From the NCBI GenBank assembly GCA_016795145.1, contig JAEUII010000347.1, forward strand, positions 29,507-93,506: a stretch of 64,000 nucleotides of DNA. The letters are read 5' to 3'. This stretch comes from Planctomycetaceae bacterium (GTDB taxonomy: Bacteria; Planctomycetota; Planctomycetia; Planctomycetales; Planctomycetaceae). The notes under the pieces are model-generated. The model worked only from the letters and a program-made list of their open reading frames with translations. It made no database searches and was not told the origin of the DNA. A program made the translations under genes and the position numbers. Positions 42,021 to 52,200 of the stretch are shown here, in pieces. How positions within the stretch are numbered: position 1 is the first letter of the stretch; each line of letters opens with the position of its first letter.

Positions 42021-42104
42021 AGTCGTTGTTCGCTCCACGAACAAATTGCCGTCTGTTGCCACCCGATCACATGACCGTTCTGTTCGGTGGAGCGAACAAC
42101 GACT
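42021..42104. repeat. Inverted repeat between convergent genes
   Basis: Arms of 23 and 24 bases (42021-42043 and 42081-42104) that match throughout except for one inserted base; the arm begins AGTCGTTGTTCGCTCCAC. The loop is 37 bases. The same word, GCGGAGC with GAACAACGACT, recurs in the 125-bp array at 43.3 kb. Lying between two converging genes, it may act as a two-way terminator. Confidence 0.85.
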
Positions 42105-42111
42105 TTGCTAT

Positions 42112-43110
42112 TCATCCTACCGACGTCTTTTCCAACAGCGCGCTGAGCTTTGCGACGCCTTCGGAGTTTCCGAAGGCGAACAGGCTGTCACCAGGCTCAA
42201 TCACCAGATGACCAGGCGGCGGGAAGATTTTCTGGCCGTTGGACTTTCGAACACCCAGCAGCATGATTCCGGAATCTCTGAGACCTGATTCGCTGAGCTT
42301 CCGACCGACAAGGACAGAATGAGCCGGAACCTGGACGTCTGCAATTTCCCAGTCGACTCCTTCTGACTCGGCAACTTCCACGAAGTTCTCGATGCTTGGT
42401 GACAGCATGAAGCGAGCCATTCGAATCGCGCCGGAAGAGAGTGGGTTCATCACTCGAGTTGCACCGGCCTGCATCATCTTTTGAGCTGCTCGGTCGTCAC
42501 TCGCGCGGGCCACGATCTGCAGTTTGGGGCATAACAGGCGAGCAGAAAGAACGACGTACAGATTGTCCGGATCAGTCGGCAGGACAGTCGTCAGACCTCG
42601 AGCACTGCAGATACCGGCCTTCATGAGGATTTCGTCCTGGGACGCATCACCACAGATGAACTTCCAGTGGCGTGTGCGAAAGTCTTCATCAAACACGGCA
42701 GGATTTTCGTCGACAACGACGAACTGCTGACGACGTGTCTCCAGATATTCACACAGAGTCGCGCCCATTCGGCCGTAGCCGCAGACGATGAAGTGATTGG
42801 TCAGCTTTGAGATGTCGTTTTCCATTCGTCTTCGCTCCAGAACAGCCTTCAGGTCCGTATTCATCAGGATCTGACCAAACTGCACAACTCCATAAGTGAC
42901 GACTCCGACCCCACTGCACAGATAGACCATAATGAAGATCTTGGTACCATCTGTCAGAGGATTGGGTTCACGGCAGCCGACCGTTGTCAGCAGCACGGTG
43001 GACTCATAAAAGCAGTCGAGCAGCGGCTGTCCGGTTAGGATGTGCAGTCCCACGCCGCCAATCAGCAGCAGCGCCAGAATCAGCATCGGAATTTGCAACA
43101 GCTTTCGCAC
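42112..43110 (-). CDS. Two-helix channel with RCK (TrkA-N/C) domain
   Basis: 332 residues. Membrane helix 1 (about 6-26), a pore loop (ESTVLLTTVGCREPNP) and helix 2 (about 55-80) form a two-transmembrane potassium-channel pore. A Rossmann RCK domain follows (HFIVCGYGRMGATLCEYLE, then VVDENP and GDAS), and a C-terminal TrkA-C domain (VLVGRKLSESGLRDSGIMLLGVRK). The selectivity filter is unusual: TVG is followed by Cys46-Arg47-Glu48 instead of Tyr-Gly-Asp, so a potassium-selective pore is doubtful. Starts at ATG 43110. Confidence 0.9.
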   Translation of the reverse strand: MRKLLQIPMLILALLLIGGVGLHILTGQPLLDCFYESTVLLTTVGCREPNPLTDGTKIFIMVYLCSGVGVVTYGVVQFGQILMNTDLKAVLERRRMENDISKLTNHFIVCGYGRMGATLCEYLETRRQQFVVVDENPAVFDEDFRTRHWKFICGDASQDEILMKAGICSARGLTTVLPTDPDNLYVVLSARLLCPKLQIVARASDDRAAQKMMQAGATRVMNPLSSGAIRMARFMLSPSIENFVEVAESEGVDWEIADVQVPAHSVLVGRKLSESGLRDSGIMLLGVRKSNGQKIFPPPGHLVIEPGDSLFAFGNSEGVAKLSALLEKTSVG

Positions 43111-44005
43111 GAACGATCCCTGTTCCCTGTACGTCTTCGCGTAGGCCTGACCGGGCTGACTCCTTCAGCCTCCGGCGCTCGCGATTTTCAGCTTGGAAAG
43201 TGTGCCGAAAGATCGCAATCAGGACCAGTTCAGTCTTCTTCTTCCCGTTTCCGCTTTTGGCGACGCCTGATTCGGCGGAGCAGAGTCGTTGTTCGCTTCC
43301 GCCAAACAAAACGCCCTGGGTGTTCGAGTGGCAAGGCGGGCGATTTGTGGCTGGATGTGGTGTGCTGGTTGATGTGAGCGGGAGAAAAACGCCTGGTTCG
43401 GCGGAGCAGAGTCGTTGTTCGCTCTGCGAACAAAACGCCCTCGGTGTTCGGGTAGCAACGGCGAGCGATTTGTGGCTGGATGTGGTGTGCTGGTTGATGC
43501 GAGCGGTAGAAAAACGCCTGGTTCGGCGGAGCGAACCGCGACTCTGTCGTTGTTTGCTCCGCAAACAGAACGCCGTTCTCATTGGCTGAGCTGTAGACGG
43601 CGGTGCGTGGGATTGGTCGTTGGATGATGTAGGCAAACGCCTGGTTCGGCGGAGCGAACCGCGACTCTGTCTCTCCGCGAACAAAGCGCCCGTTTTTCGA
43701 AAAACGCAGCTTTTGCCAAGCAAATCGACGAGTTCCGAGCTTGACTCAAAAGTCACTTTCCGCGCAGGGCGATGGGAAAATCTCCCCGCGGCGCGGCAGT
43801 TATTGCTGGAGTCACACCGAAACCACGCGCGGATTTTCCGGCAGGTGGCCAGCAATCTGTCATCAGGATGGACGCGAATTTAGAACTCTGTTAACTTTTC
43901 ACTTCCCTGCGTCGAAGCCTGAAGAAGGCGAGGTTGCAAGTGCGAGCAGAGCTCCCTTGTGACAGGACGTGTGATTCATTTGTTCTCATCGGCATGGAGG
44001 CCGCA
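43111..44005. other. 895-base divergent intergenic region
   Basis: Between the divergent channel gene and rimI. Most of it is the 125-bp tandem array (43264-43692). No coding pattern seen; the frames on both strands follow the repeat period. Confidence 0.6.
43264..43692. repeat. About 125-bp tandem array, four units
   Basis: The word CGCCTG.TTCGGCGGAGC starts units at 43264, 43390, 43515 and 43638 (126, 125 and 123 bases apart). Units 1 and 2 share GGCTGGATGTGGTGTGCTGG; units 3 and 4 share GAACCGCGACTCTGTC. Each unit has short inverted arms of the form TTGTTCGC..GCGAACAA, so each can fold into a hairpin. Confidence 0.9.
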
Positions 44006-44569
44006 ATGGGATTGAAGCGAACTAATCCGCAGTCCGCCGGAAACGGTGCACCGTCCATGATGGATGCGTCGCGCACACAGATCCGCTGGCTGATTCGTCG
44101 TGACATGGATGAAGTGCTCTCGATCGAACGAGGCAGCTTCCAGTTTCCATGGACCGAAGAAGAATTCCTGTGCTGCCTTCGTCAGCGCAACTGCATCGGC
44201 ACTGTTGCAGAGCTTGATCATCGAATCGTTGGATTCATGATCTATGAACTGCACAAGTCCATGCTGCGAATTCTGAACTTCGCAGTTTCCCCTGACGTCC
44301 GCCGCAACGGCATTGGACGTCAGATGGTTCAGCGACTTGTCGACAAGCTCTCACAGCAGCGTCGTCGTGAGATCGTGCTGGAAGTTCGTGAGACGAACGT
44401 TCCTGCTCAGCTGTTCTTTTCCAACGCAGGTTTTCGTGCCGTCACTGTTCTTCGACGTCACTATGACGATACCTGCGAAGATGCATACTACATGCGTTAT
44501 TGTCTGAACGAAGATGATGCCATCTCCTTCGTGCCGCACAATCGCCTGTCCGAACTGGATGCTGCCTGA
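44006..44569 (+). CDS. rimI: Ribosomal protein S18-alanine N-acetyltransferase
   Basis: 187 residues of the GNAT family, probably acetylating the N-terminus of ribosomal protein S18. ATG 44006 is chosen because GGAGG lies five bases upstream; earlier TTG 43934 and ATG 43994 are weaker. The acetyl-CoA binding motif is RRNGIGRQMV, preceded by MLRILNFAVSPDVR; VLEVRETNVPAQLFFSNAGF and the final YYMRY are characteristic of RimI. An N-terminal extension of about 25 residues (MGLKRTNPQSAGNG) is not part of the fold. The gene ends at a strong terminator that overlaps rnr. Confidence 0.9.
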   Translation: MGLKRTNPQSAGNGAPSMMDASRTQIRWLIRRDMDEVLSIERGSFQFPWTEEEFLCCLRQRNCIGTVAELDHRIVGFMIYELHKSMLRILNFAVSPDVRRNGIGRQMVQRLVDKLSQQRRREIVLEVRETNVPAQLFFSNAGFRAVTVLRRHYDDTCEDAYYMRYCLNEDDAISFVPHNRLSELDAA

Positions 44570-44615
44570 TCGTTTTTTGATCGACTCATCAGCATACACG
44601 CCAACAAGACTCAGA

Positions 44616-44645
44616 CGCTGACGGAATTCTCCGTCAGCGTTTTTT
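44616..44645 (+). terminator. Intrinsic terminator of rimI, overlapping rnr 3' end
   Basis: A perfect 10-bp stem, CGCTGACGGA and TCCGTCAGCG (44616-44639), with an ATTC loop, then six T (44640-44645). This is a textbook Rho-independent terminator for plus-strand transcription. The rnr stop codon (44634-44636 on the other strand) lies within its stem. Confidence 0.92.
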
Positions 44646-46955
44646 CTTGCGCCGATCTTTCTTTGGTCGAGACGTCTTGCCGCTTTGTCGAGAAAACTTT
44701 GAACCAGCAGAGGATGAGTTGTCCTTTCGCCGTTTTCCTTTCGACCGACCCTGATCGTCGCGGTCAAACTCGGGACGGCGCGACTTCTCCGAGCGGCTGC
44801 GTTTGACGGTGGCCTGCTTTTCTGACAGCCGAAGTTCCAGCTGACGGCGGTCAATATCCACCGCGGCAACGACCACTCGAATCGGATCGCCCAGACGAAA
44901 TTCTCTTCGCGTTCGGCTTCCTGTCAGAGTCCTGGTCGTCGGATCGAACACATAAAAATCGTCCGACAGCGCGCTCAGATGCAGCATGCCTTCGGCCGGA
45001 ATCTGAATGCCCTGGCAGAACATGCCAAAGCTCTCGACCCCGGTGATGAACGCGTCCATCTCCTCTCCAATGCGGCTGGACATGTAGCGAAGCATCTTAA
45101 TGCGGATCAGTTCACGCTCCGCCCGCTCGGCGCGACGTTCAGTGAACGAGCAGTGCCGGCCCAGCTCAAACAACATATTGGCATCCGGCGCACGAACGCC
45201 GCCTCGTCGAGCAAGCTGGTCGACCAGTCGATGAATCGTCAGGTCGGGATAGCGTCGAATCGGGCTGGTGAAGTGACAGTATTCTTCTTCGGCCAGAGCA
45301 TAGTGGCCAGTTTCCTCCGGCGAATATTCTGCCTGCCGCATACTGCGAAGCAACGCGTAGTTCACCGCACGTTCTTCTGGTTTGCCGGCAAGTCCCTTGA
45401 TCAGCGACTGAAGTTCATGCCGACTCTGTGGCTTTTGCAGAGACAGTCCCAGCCCCTGACAGAACTGCTGAAAGTTGTTCATCTTCAGCACATCAGGGTC
45501 ACCATGAATTCGGCGAAGGAATGGAACTCGGCGAGCATCCAGCATGCGAGCAACCGCGATGTTCGCTGCCAGCATGAACTCCTCGATGATCTCATGACTC
45601 TCATCGTGATGACGTTCATGAGCCCCGATCACGGCACCATTCCGATCAAAGTCGATTTCGACTTCCGGAATGCCCATCTGCAAAGCCCCCTGTTCAAATC
45701 GGCGCTTTCGAAGGATCATCGCCAGTTCGTACATGTTCGCCAGTAAGTGACGAATCGGAGCCGTGACGCCTGCCGCCTGCTGGCGAGGATTCCCGATGAT
45801 TGGCATCACTTCTTCATATGCAAATCGGCGAGCAACTCGAATGGCCGAATTGACAACATCACTGCCGACCACACTTCCCGCCGCATCGAATTCGATGAAG
45901 GCCGTCTTGGTGTAGCGAACCTGATCCTGCTGCAAACTCGCAAGTCCGTTACTGATCAGTTCCGGCAGCATTGGGATGACATGACGGGGAAGATAAACAC
46001 TGGTTCCGCGTTTGCGAGCTTCGCGATCCAGCAGTCCGTCTTCGGGAACAAAGTGAGCAACGTCAGCAATGTGCACACCCAGATGCCAGTGTCCGTCTTC
46101 TGATCGAGTCAACGAAATCGCATCGTCAAAGTCTCGAGCATCCACGGGGTCGATCGTGACAATCAATTCGCCGGTCAGGTCAGTGCGATCTGAAGGCACC
46201 TGATCGGAAAACGTGTCCGCCTGACGTCGAGCTTCTGCGAGCACATCCGGACCAAACTCGTGCGGCAGTCCCATGCTGTGAATGACCGTCAGAGTATCGA
46301 CTCCCGGATCACCACGCTTCCCAAGAACCTCTGTCAGCACCGCCTGTCCCGAACGACTTTCTGTCGGGAACCGCAGCATCTCGATGACGACTTTGTCATC
46401 CGGCTGAGCACCTTTGGCACCCGGGTCACCGACATGAACCGGACTATTGAACGCCGTGCCGTCGATTCGGACAAATCCCTGGCCCGCGGATTCAAAGTAC
46501 GTGCCAACGAAAATGCTGGTTGCTCGCTCAACAATCTTTTCAATCGTTCCACATCGCTGGCCGTTACTTCGACGCTTCGCCGAAAGTCGAACCATGACCT
46601 CGTCACCAGTTTGAGCATCTCTGACATCGCGAGCACTGATGTAGATGTCACCCTGAGCAGCCTGACCATCGCGATTCGATGGAATCACAAACGCCGCGCC
46701 GCTGCTGATCTTGCGAAGGATGCCGGACACGAGTCCCACTGATCCTCGAATCCTCATCCTTCCCTGTTTGTCCTGCCGCATCCGCCCTTCTTCAATCAAC
46801 GAGGCGAGTGCCTCTTTGAAGATGGCCTGCTGCTTCTTACTGATGTTCATGGTTTTGGCCATGATCGACATCGTCACCGGCCGATAGTCTACGGCCCCGG
46901 TCTCAGCCAGAATGGCCGACTTCATTGTTTCAAGTTCTGTTTCGTTCATCTTCAT
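44634..46955 (-). CDS. rnr: Ribonuclease R
   Basis: A processive 3'-5' exoribonuclease able to degrade structured RNA. 773 residues. An N-terminal winged-helix region is followed by cold-shock domains, then the RNB catalytic domain with DPVDARDFDDAISL carrying the metal-binding Asp residues and HIADVAHFVPE, then the RNB end with MRQAEYSPEETGHYALA and HFTSPIRRYPDL, an S1 domain, and a basic Lys/Arg/Ser-rich tail (KKDRRKKKR) that probably binds RNA. Length is normal for the family. Met at 46949 is an alternative start. Confidence 0.97.
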   Translation of the reverse strand: MKMNETELETMKSAILAETGAVDYRPVTMSIMAKTMNISKKQQAIFKEALASLIEEGRMRQDKQGRMRIRGSVGLVSGILRKISSGAAFVIPSNRDGQAAQGDIYISARDVRDAQTGDEVMVRLSAKRRSNGQRCGTIEKIVERATSIFVGTYFESAGQGFVRIDGTAFNSPVHVGDPGAKGAQPDDKVVIEMLRFPTESRSGQAVLTEVLGKRGDPGVDTLTVIHSMGLPHEFGPDVLAEARRQADTFSDQVPSDRTDLTGELIVTIDPVDARDFDDAISLTRSEDGHWHLGVHIADVAHFVPEDGLLDREARKRGTSVYLPRHVIPMLPELISNGLASLQQDQVRYTKTAFIEFDAAGSVVGSDVVNSAIRVARRFAYEEVMPIIGNPRQQAAGVTAPIRHLLANMYELAMILRKRRFEQGALQMGIPEVEIDFDRNGAVIGAHERHHDESHEIIEEFMLAANIAVARMLDARRVPFLRRIHGDPDVLKMNNFQQFCQGLGLSLQKPQSRHELQSLIKGLAGKPEERAVNYALLRSMRQAEYSPEETGHYALAEEEYCHFTSPIRRYPDLTIHRLVDQLARRGGVRAPDANMLFELGRHCSFTERRAERAERELIRIKMLRYMSSRIGEEMDAFITGVESFGMFCQGIQIPAEGMLHLSALSDDFYVFDPTTRTLTGSRTRREFRLGDPIRVVVAAVDIDRRQLELRLSEKQATVKRSRSEKSRRPEFDRDDQGRSKGKRRKDNSSSAGSKFSRQSGKTSRPKKDRRKKKR

Positions 46956-47608
46956 TTACCATTTTCTATGCCTGGCTTGTCCCGACGCGTTCATTCGATT
47001 GTCAGGAGCAATATTCCATGAAAGCCAAAGCTCTCGACTCAATTGTCTGCCGCTGGTTGTCTGTTACCGGCAGGTTGTCTGCCTGGCCACTCAACGCTGT
47101 GAAGGATTCGATTAGCGGAACGGCGCAAGCCGTCCGGTGAATCCATGACGCAGACTCACCGGAGGGCTCGCGCCCTGCCGCTACAAAACACAGCGTTGCT
47201 GGCCGCCGCAGTCAGATCCTGTTCCACAGCCAGATCGGCTGAGCGTACCGAGATCGTTGGCGTCCGAGAATTCACGTGGCGTTTGCTGCGTCAGATTCGA
47301 TGGATTCGCGCGGCGTCCAGAATCTGGCCAGAAGTGCGGAACTCTGAAAGAACCACCAAATCAGCAATGAAAACGCTGTGTTTCACAACGCGATGTGGAG
47401 ATGCGGCAACCACAGCCGGTGGGCTTATCCCAACCCGCTGCGTCAGCGAGGGATGATCGTTGACATCTTTGTGGCTTGCGATGCTTCACTGACGAACTGC
47501 GAGTCAGTCCACAAGGCCCGAAGGGTTGACACCTTGACGCGATCAGGCCCTCGTTGAGAGTTTTGACACAGACCACGAAATGAGGTTCGGAGAAATCTCT
47601 GAACGTGC
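46956..47608. repeat. Non-coding region with MITE-like element, copy 2
   Basis: 653 bases with no gene. At 47090-47200 lies an inverted element: outer CAACGCTGTG..CACAGCGTTGC, inner AGCGGAACGGCGC..GCGCCCTGCCGCT arms (47114-47140 and 47156-47182). At 47515-47547 is a 33-base word repeated inverted at 60801-60833 (31 of 33 identical). The rest is unremarkable. Confidence 0.75.
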
Positions 47609-48589
47609 TCAGTCTCCAGCCATCCCGGTACCCTTGAGTCCCAGATCGTCCGAAAAATCAACGACAAGCAGGTCATGATCAGAATGTGTGCACGGAACAA
47701 CATGTGCATTCTTCGGCTTAAAATGCGTGCTGTGAAAGACATAGTCAATTCGAAGACGCAGTTCGCCAGCTCCCTGAATCGGCCAATGCCAGGTGCGATG
47801 AGTCTGATCGGCATTGGACTCGAGTTTTTCAAAGGCATCAATGAACCCAGCATCCCGGAGCATTCGAGGAGCTACCATTCCTGCAAGGCTGTTGAAGTCA
47901 CCGAGAATCACAACTGGTGCTTTCACGGACACGGATTCAAGAATCGCCTGAATCTCATGCTGATGATCGACTTCTGTTTCACCCATCGCAGAATACAGAC
48001 CCGCCAGCGATTGCACGCCGTTCGCTGTAAACGGAGCAAGGTGAACACTGACAATCTGAACGGGAGCTTCGTTGAATTCCGTTTCCATCACAACGCTGCC
48101 AAAGAACCGTCGCACGGGAGGCACATAACGGATCGACTTCCATGGCTCCTTCGACAAAACAAGAAACCGCTCGGCATAGTAGTTCCCCTGATGGCCGAAT
48201 GACTGGTAATGGGGATACCGACCTTTCATCGCTGACACCAGAAAGTCTTCTGACTGTCGAGTTGTCTCCTGAAGACACACGATGTCAGCGTCGGCCTTTT
48301 CCAGTTCTGCCGCAACCTGCTCGACCTGCTGATTTCCGAAGTTGATGTTCCATGAAGCCAGCCGATAAGACTTCGGACGAAGGCCAAAAACAAGAGGAGC
48401 GCCGTGAAGTATCAGCGGAGTTGTCTGGGCAACTTCTTCTGTCGCTTCACTCTTCGGTTCCGATCGGCCCATGGCCCGACTCTCCGGATTCGGGCGCTCG
48501 TGAACTCCGATCCGCCACACCAGCCCCGCAACGATCAACAGGGCGAAGATGCAGCACATGGCAACTGCTGACTTTTTTCTATCGACCAT
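47609..48589 (-). CDS. Endonuclease/exonuclease/phosphatase-family protein
   Basis: 326 residues from ATG 48589 (MVDRKKSAVAM), with GAGAGG just upstream; the longer frame to 48610 is weaker. A membrane helix near the N-terminus (AMCCIFALLIVAGLVW) anchors it, so the catalytic part is outside the cytoplasm. EEP-fold motifs are complete: SWNINFGNQ, VCLQETTRQ, ILGDFNSLAG, LRIDYVFHS and HSDHDLLVVDF. These enzymes cleave phosphodiester bonds in nucleic acids or phospholipids; the substrate is unknown. Confidence 0.9.
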   Translation of the reverse strand: MVDRKKSAVAMCCIFALLIVAGLVWRIGVHERPNPESRAMGRSEPKSEATEEVAQTTPLILHGAPLVFGLRPKSYRLASWNINFGNQQVEQVAAELEKADADIVCLQETTRQSEDFLVSAMKGRYPHYQSFGHQGNYYAERFLVLSKEPWKSIRYVPPVRRFFGSVVMETEFNEAPVQIVSVHLAPFTANGVQSLAGLYSAMGETEVDHQHEIQAILESVSVKAPVVILGDFNSLAGMVAPRMLRDAGFIDAFEKLESNADQTHRTWHWPIQGAGELRLRIDYVFHSTHFKPKNAHVVPCTHSDHDLLVVDFSDDLGLKGTGMAGD

Positions 48590-49234
48590 CGCGCCTCTCA
48601 CAACCAACAACTCGTTGCTCTCGTGATCAGACTCTCATTCACAGACTTCGCGACATCCGAAAGTTCGACGACGGATTTCTCCTCGGCCCGTCTTTCGGTG
48701 TGGGATCCGATCATTTGTGATCCACGACAATCCGATGCTGCCGCTACCGGTGGCAGAGTCATCCAATGGCTGTCGTCGGAAAGCCATTGTGCCCCATTCT
48801 GCCTCTTGCCAAAAGTCCTCTACAAACCTCCCCATTAGTGCCGTGAAGGATTTTTCTCTCCAGCAACGCAACGTTTGCAGCGGCAGGGTGCGAGCCGCGC
48901 GAGCCCTCTGGTGAGTCTGCGTCAGGGATTCGCCAGACGCCTTGCGACGTTCCGCAAGAAAATCCTTCATAGCGTTGCCTTCCCACGAAATCAGCCGCCA
49001 CTCGGACAGTGGTTTACGCCACTGGTACCATCACGCAAAAGTCGCAATTCTCCCAGTTTTCCTTCGCATGCCATTTCTCCGCCACCAAACCACCACACGT
49101 TCCCCTGGTTACCTGAACAAATCAAAACTCCTCTTTGCGCCATCGGCGGAATTTGCTACTTAGCGGTTCATGCGCTGACATGCGCTCCGCGGGAGGCGGT
49201 GCGCAGGAAGTTTCCGGCGCGGGAAGGGATTCCC
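48590..49234. repeat. Divergent intergenic region with MITE-like element, copy 3
   Basis: 645 bases. At about 48830-48980 it carries a diverged copy of the AGCGGCAGGG.GCGAGCC element, with outer GTGAAGGATTTTT and AAAATCCTTCATAGCGTTGCC arms in inverted orientation. The long reading frame from 48875 runs through this repeat and is not coding before 49235. Confidence 0.7.
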
Positions 49235-52200
49235 ATGCAAAGCTCAATCTGGAAGCTGCTAACGGCAGTTGGCATTATCGCTATAGGTACCCTTGTGGTG
49301 CTGCAGGTGCAGCATCGTCTACCCGGGCTGCGCCCACCGGCGGAGTCTGTCGCTCAGGTTCCGGCAGAGGGAGCTGGCGCGGGTGACGAGACAACGTTCA
49401 CACCGGACAGTTCCACCGAATTTGACAGCGTCCTGGATGAAGCTGCGCGCAAAGCGGCGCCTTCATCAGACGTTGCATCAACCGATGGCGTGAATGATCC
49501 AGGTCTTCCGGCTCCTCCGGCCGCCGAGCATCAGACATTTGTCAGCGCCAGCCGAACTGTGAAGAAAGACCAGCTGACAGACGAACCAAACCCCTTCGCG
49601 CTGGAAGAACCAGGCGAAGCAGAATCGGATTCCGTCCCCGTTCTGCCTGTGGGACACACCGACGACACGACACCAACGATCACGCCAGCGACGTTTGAAG
49701 GAACTACTGACAAAGACAGTTCACTCGCTGCATCTAAGGCTGCTGGCTCCCAGGAAGAATCAACGCCAATCTTCCCGGCGGCGGACGATGCAAATCCATT
49801 CCCGCCAGCCGAAACACCTTCTACTTCTACTTCTGCTTCTGCTGCTGCTCCAGAAAAGGAGACGTCGATCCCTTCACTGGATGCTGACACAGCAACTGAC
49901 AAGACCACAGAAGCGCCGGTTGATTCGGCCACTCCAAAGGCTGCTCCGGCCGCATCGGGAACCAAGCCTGATGGCATCCTCTTCTTCGGCAAAGAAGAGG
50001 GTGCTGCCGATCCGAAGAACATCAGGTCCAACGACGCTGGAGGTAAGGCAGCAAAGAGTGCTTCCGGCACGAATTCCGCACTGGCGACTCCGTCCGAGCC
50101 TGCTCCGAAGGCATCGAACTTTGAACCTGATAATGATGTGCCCATCATGATGGTTCCTGAGCCAGTGCCGTCAGTGAATCAAAGTCCGTCCGCGTCAAAG
50201 TCGGCAACGAAGGCTTCTCCGCCACCAGCTGCCTCTGAACCAAATCCGTTCGAATCGGACGGACCGGTGAAAGCCAATGCGCCGATCCCTTCAAAGTCGC
50301 CAGCACCGGCGCCGGAGCCTTCGCCATTCAATGCCGATTCTGAAACGCCCGTGAAGCCCGTCACGCCAAAGGCACCAGCTCAAAAGTCGGCAACTCCGAA
50401 GACCGCAACTCCAAAGCCTGCCGCATCGGACGATCCGTTCTTCAGTGACGACGATACTCCAACATTCGATCCGCCGGGCGCCACTAAGACAGATACCAAT
50501 AAAAAGTCAGTGCAAACTCCTGCTCGCGATCGACGTGTGACTCCCGCGGGGGCTCAGCAGTCTGCCGATTCCAACACCTTTGAAATCAATGCGGATGAAC
50601 CCGCCTTTCCGGAAGGCAATTCAGCAAGGCCGGCTCCTCGTGGTGCTGGTGGCTCTGTTAGTTCCGCTGGAGACATGACGGATAATCCATTCCCGGATGA
50701 ACCCGCGAATGCAACTCCAAAACTTCCGGCCGCCGATGAAGATTTTCCGGCGCCTGAATACCCTCGTGAAACAAGTCCGTCTCGTCCTGATCGTTCAAGT
50801 CGTGGCGATTCAACGTTTGGCGATGATGCACCATTTGGCGGACCAGGTGATGAACGGGACGCGAACGAACGACCATCGAACACACGTCCATTGCCGGCAA
50901 TGGACGATGAACCTGCAACTCGTTCCGGTCGCGACGGCAGCAAGCTCGGACCAGCAACAACGCGTACTGTTTCCGAAGTCATGCGGCCTCAGCTGACGAT
51001 TCAGAAGAAAGCTCCCGAAAGCGCTGTGGTCGGCGTGTCGCACGAGTACAAAATTCTGGTATCGAATGAAGGTGATTCGCCTGCGTTTGATGTCATTGTC
51101 GAAGATGATCTTGGCCTCGCTGCGGAGTACATCAGTTCTCGCCCAGTCGCGGAGTACAACCAGTCGAACGGACAGCTGTCATGGAATTTCCCTGAACTGG
51201 CTCCACGTGAGACTCGGGAGATCACCGTTCGAATCAAGCCGACCGGTGAGGGGACTCTGGATGGTGTTGCGACGGTTCGCTTCAAGGCTCAGGTTCGTTC
51301 TGCCACCGTGATTAAGTCACCAAAGCTGGAACTGGAATTGAACGGTCCGGCTGAAGTGAAGGTCGGCGATGAAGTCCGACTCGAGTTTGCAATTCACAAT
51401 CGCGGAACCGGCGATGCGTCGGACGTCGTTCTTCGAAGCGTTCTGCCTCCGGGACTTCGCCATCCCGAAGGTGGCGACCTCGAATATGAGATCGAAACCC
51501 TCCGTGCGGGCGCAAGTGAAGTCGTGGATTTGACTGTCGTTGCTGCCGAGCCAGGTGATCAGATCCGAGTTTCCGCGGAACTGACTTCTTCGGGCGTGCA
51601 GGTAACGACGTCGCATACCGACATCAAGATTGTCGGTGCTCAGCTCAGCATCGAGCGACTTGGTCCGGAGAAACGATTTGTCGGTCGCACGGCCCAGTTC
51701 CAGAATATCATTACGAACGAAACCAATTTCGAAGCGACGAACGCCTTCGTCATCGAACAGGTTCCGGAAGGCATGCGTTTCATCTCAGCCAGCAATGGCG
51801 GAACGTACAACCCGGATACACGTCGCATTCGCTGGGACATTGCTCGGCTTGCACCCGGAAAGCAAACCGTTCTGGAAGTGGAACTCGCTGCTGAAACAGC
51901 GGGCGAAATGGAGTCGATGGTTGAAATTAGTGAGGCGGCTGGATTCCGCACGCGTGCTCGCGAGAACACGATTGTGAAGGTTGAAGACCTGCATAACGTG
52001 ACGGCTGATATTAGTCGCCAGGATAAGCCAGTCGCGATCGGCGAGAAATTTGGATTCACGATTACGATTGATAATCGAGGAACCGCGATTGCTCGCAACG
52101 TTGAGGTCGCTGTTCAAATTCCACCAGACATTAAGGTGCTGGCGGCTGGTACAAAAGATGTGCCCGGCAATTTGGTTGAAGGCCGCAACATTGTTCGATT

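Noticed and set aside
43264..43692. Tandem array as a CRISPR
   Set aside because: Units are 123-126 bases and nearly whole-unit repeats; there are no 25-40 base repeats with unique spacers and no cas genes.
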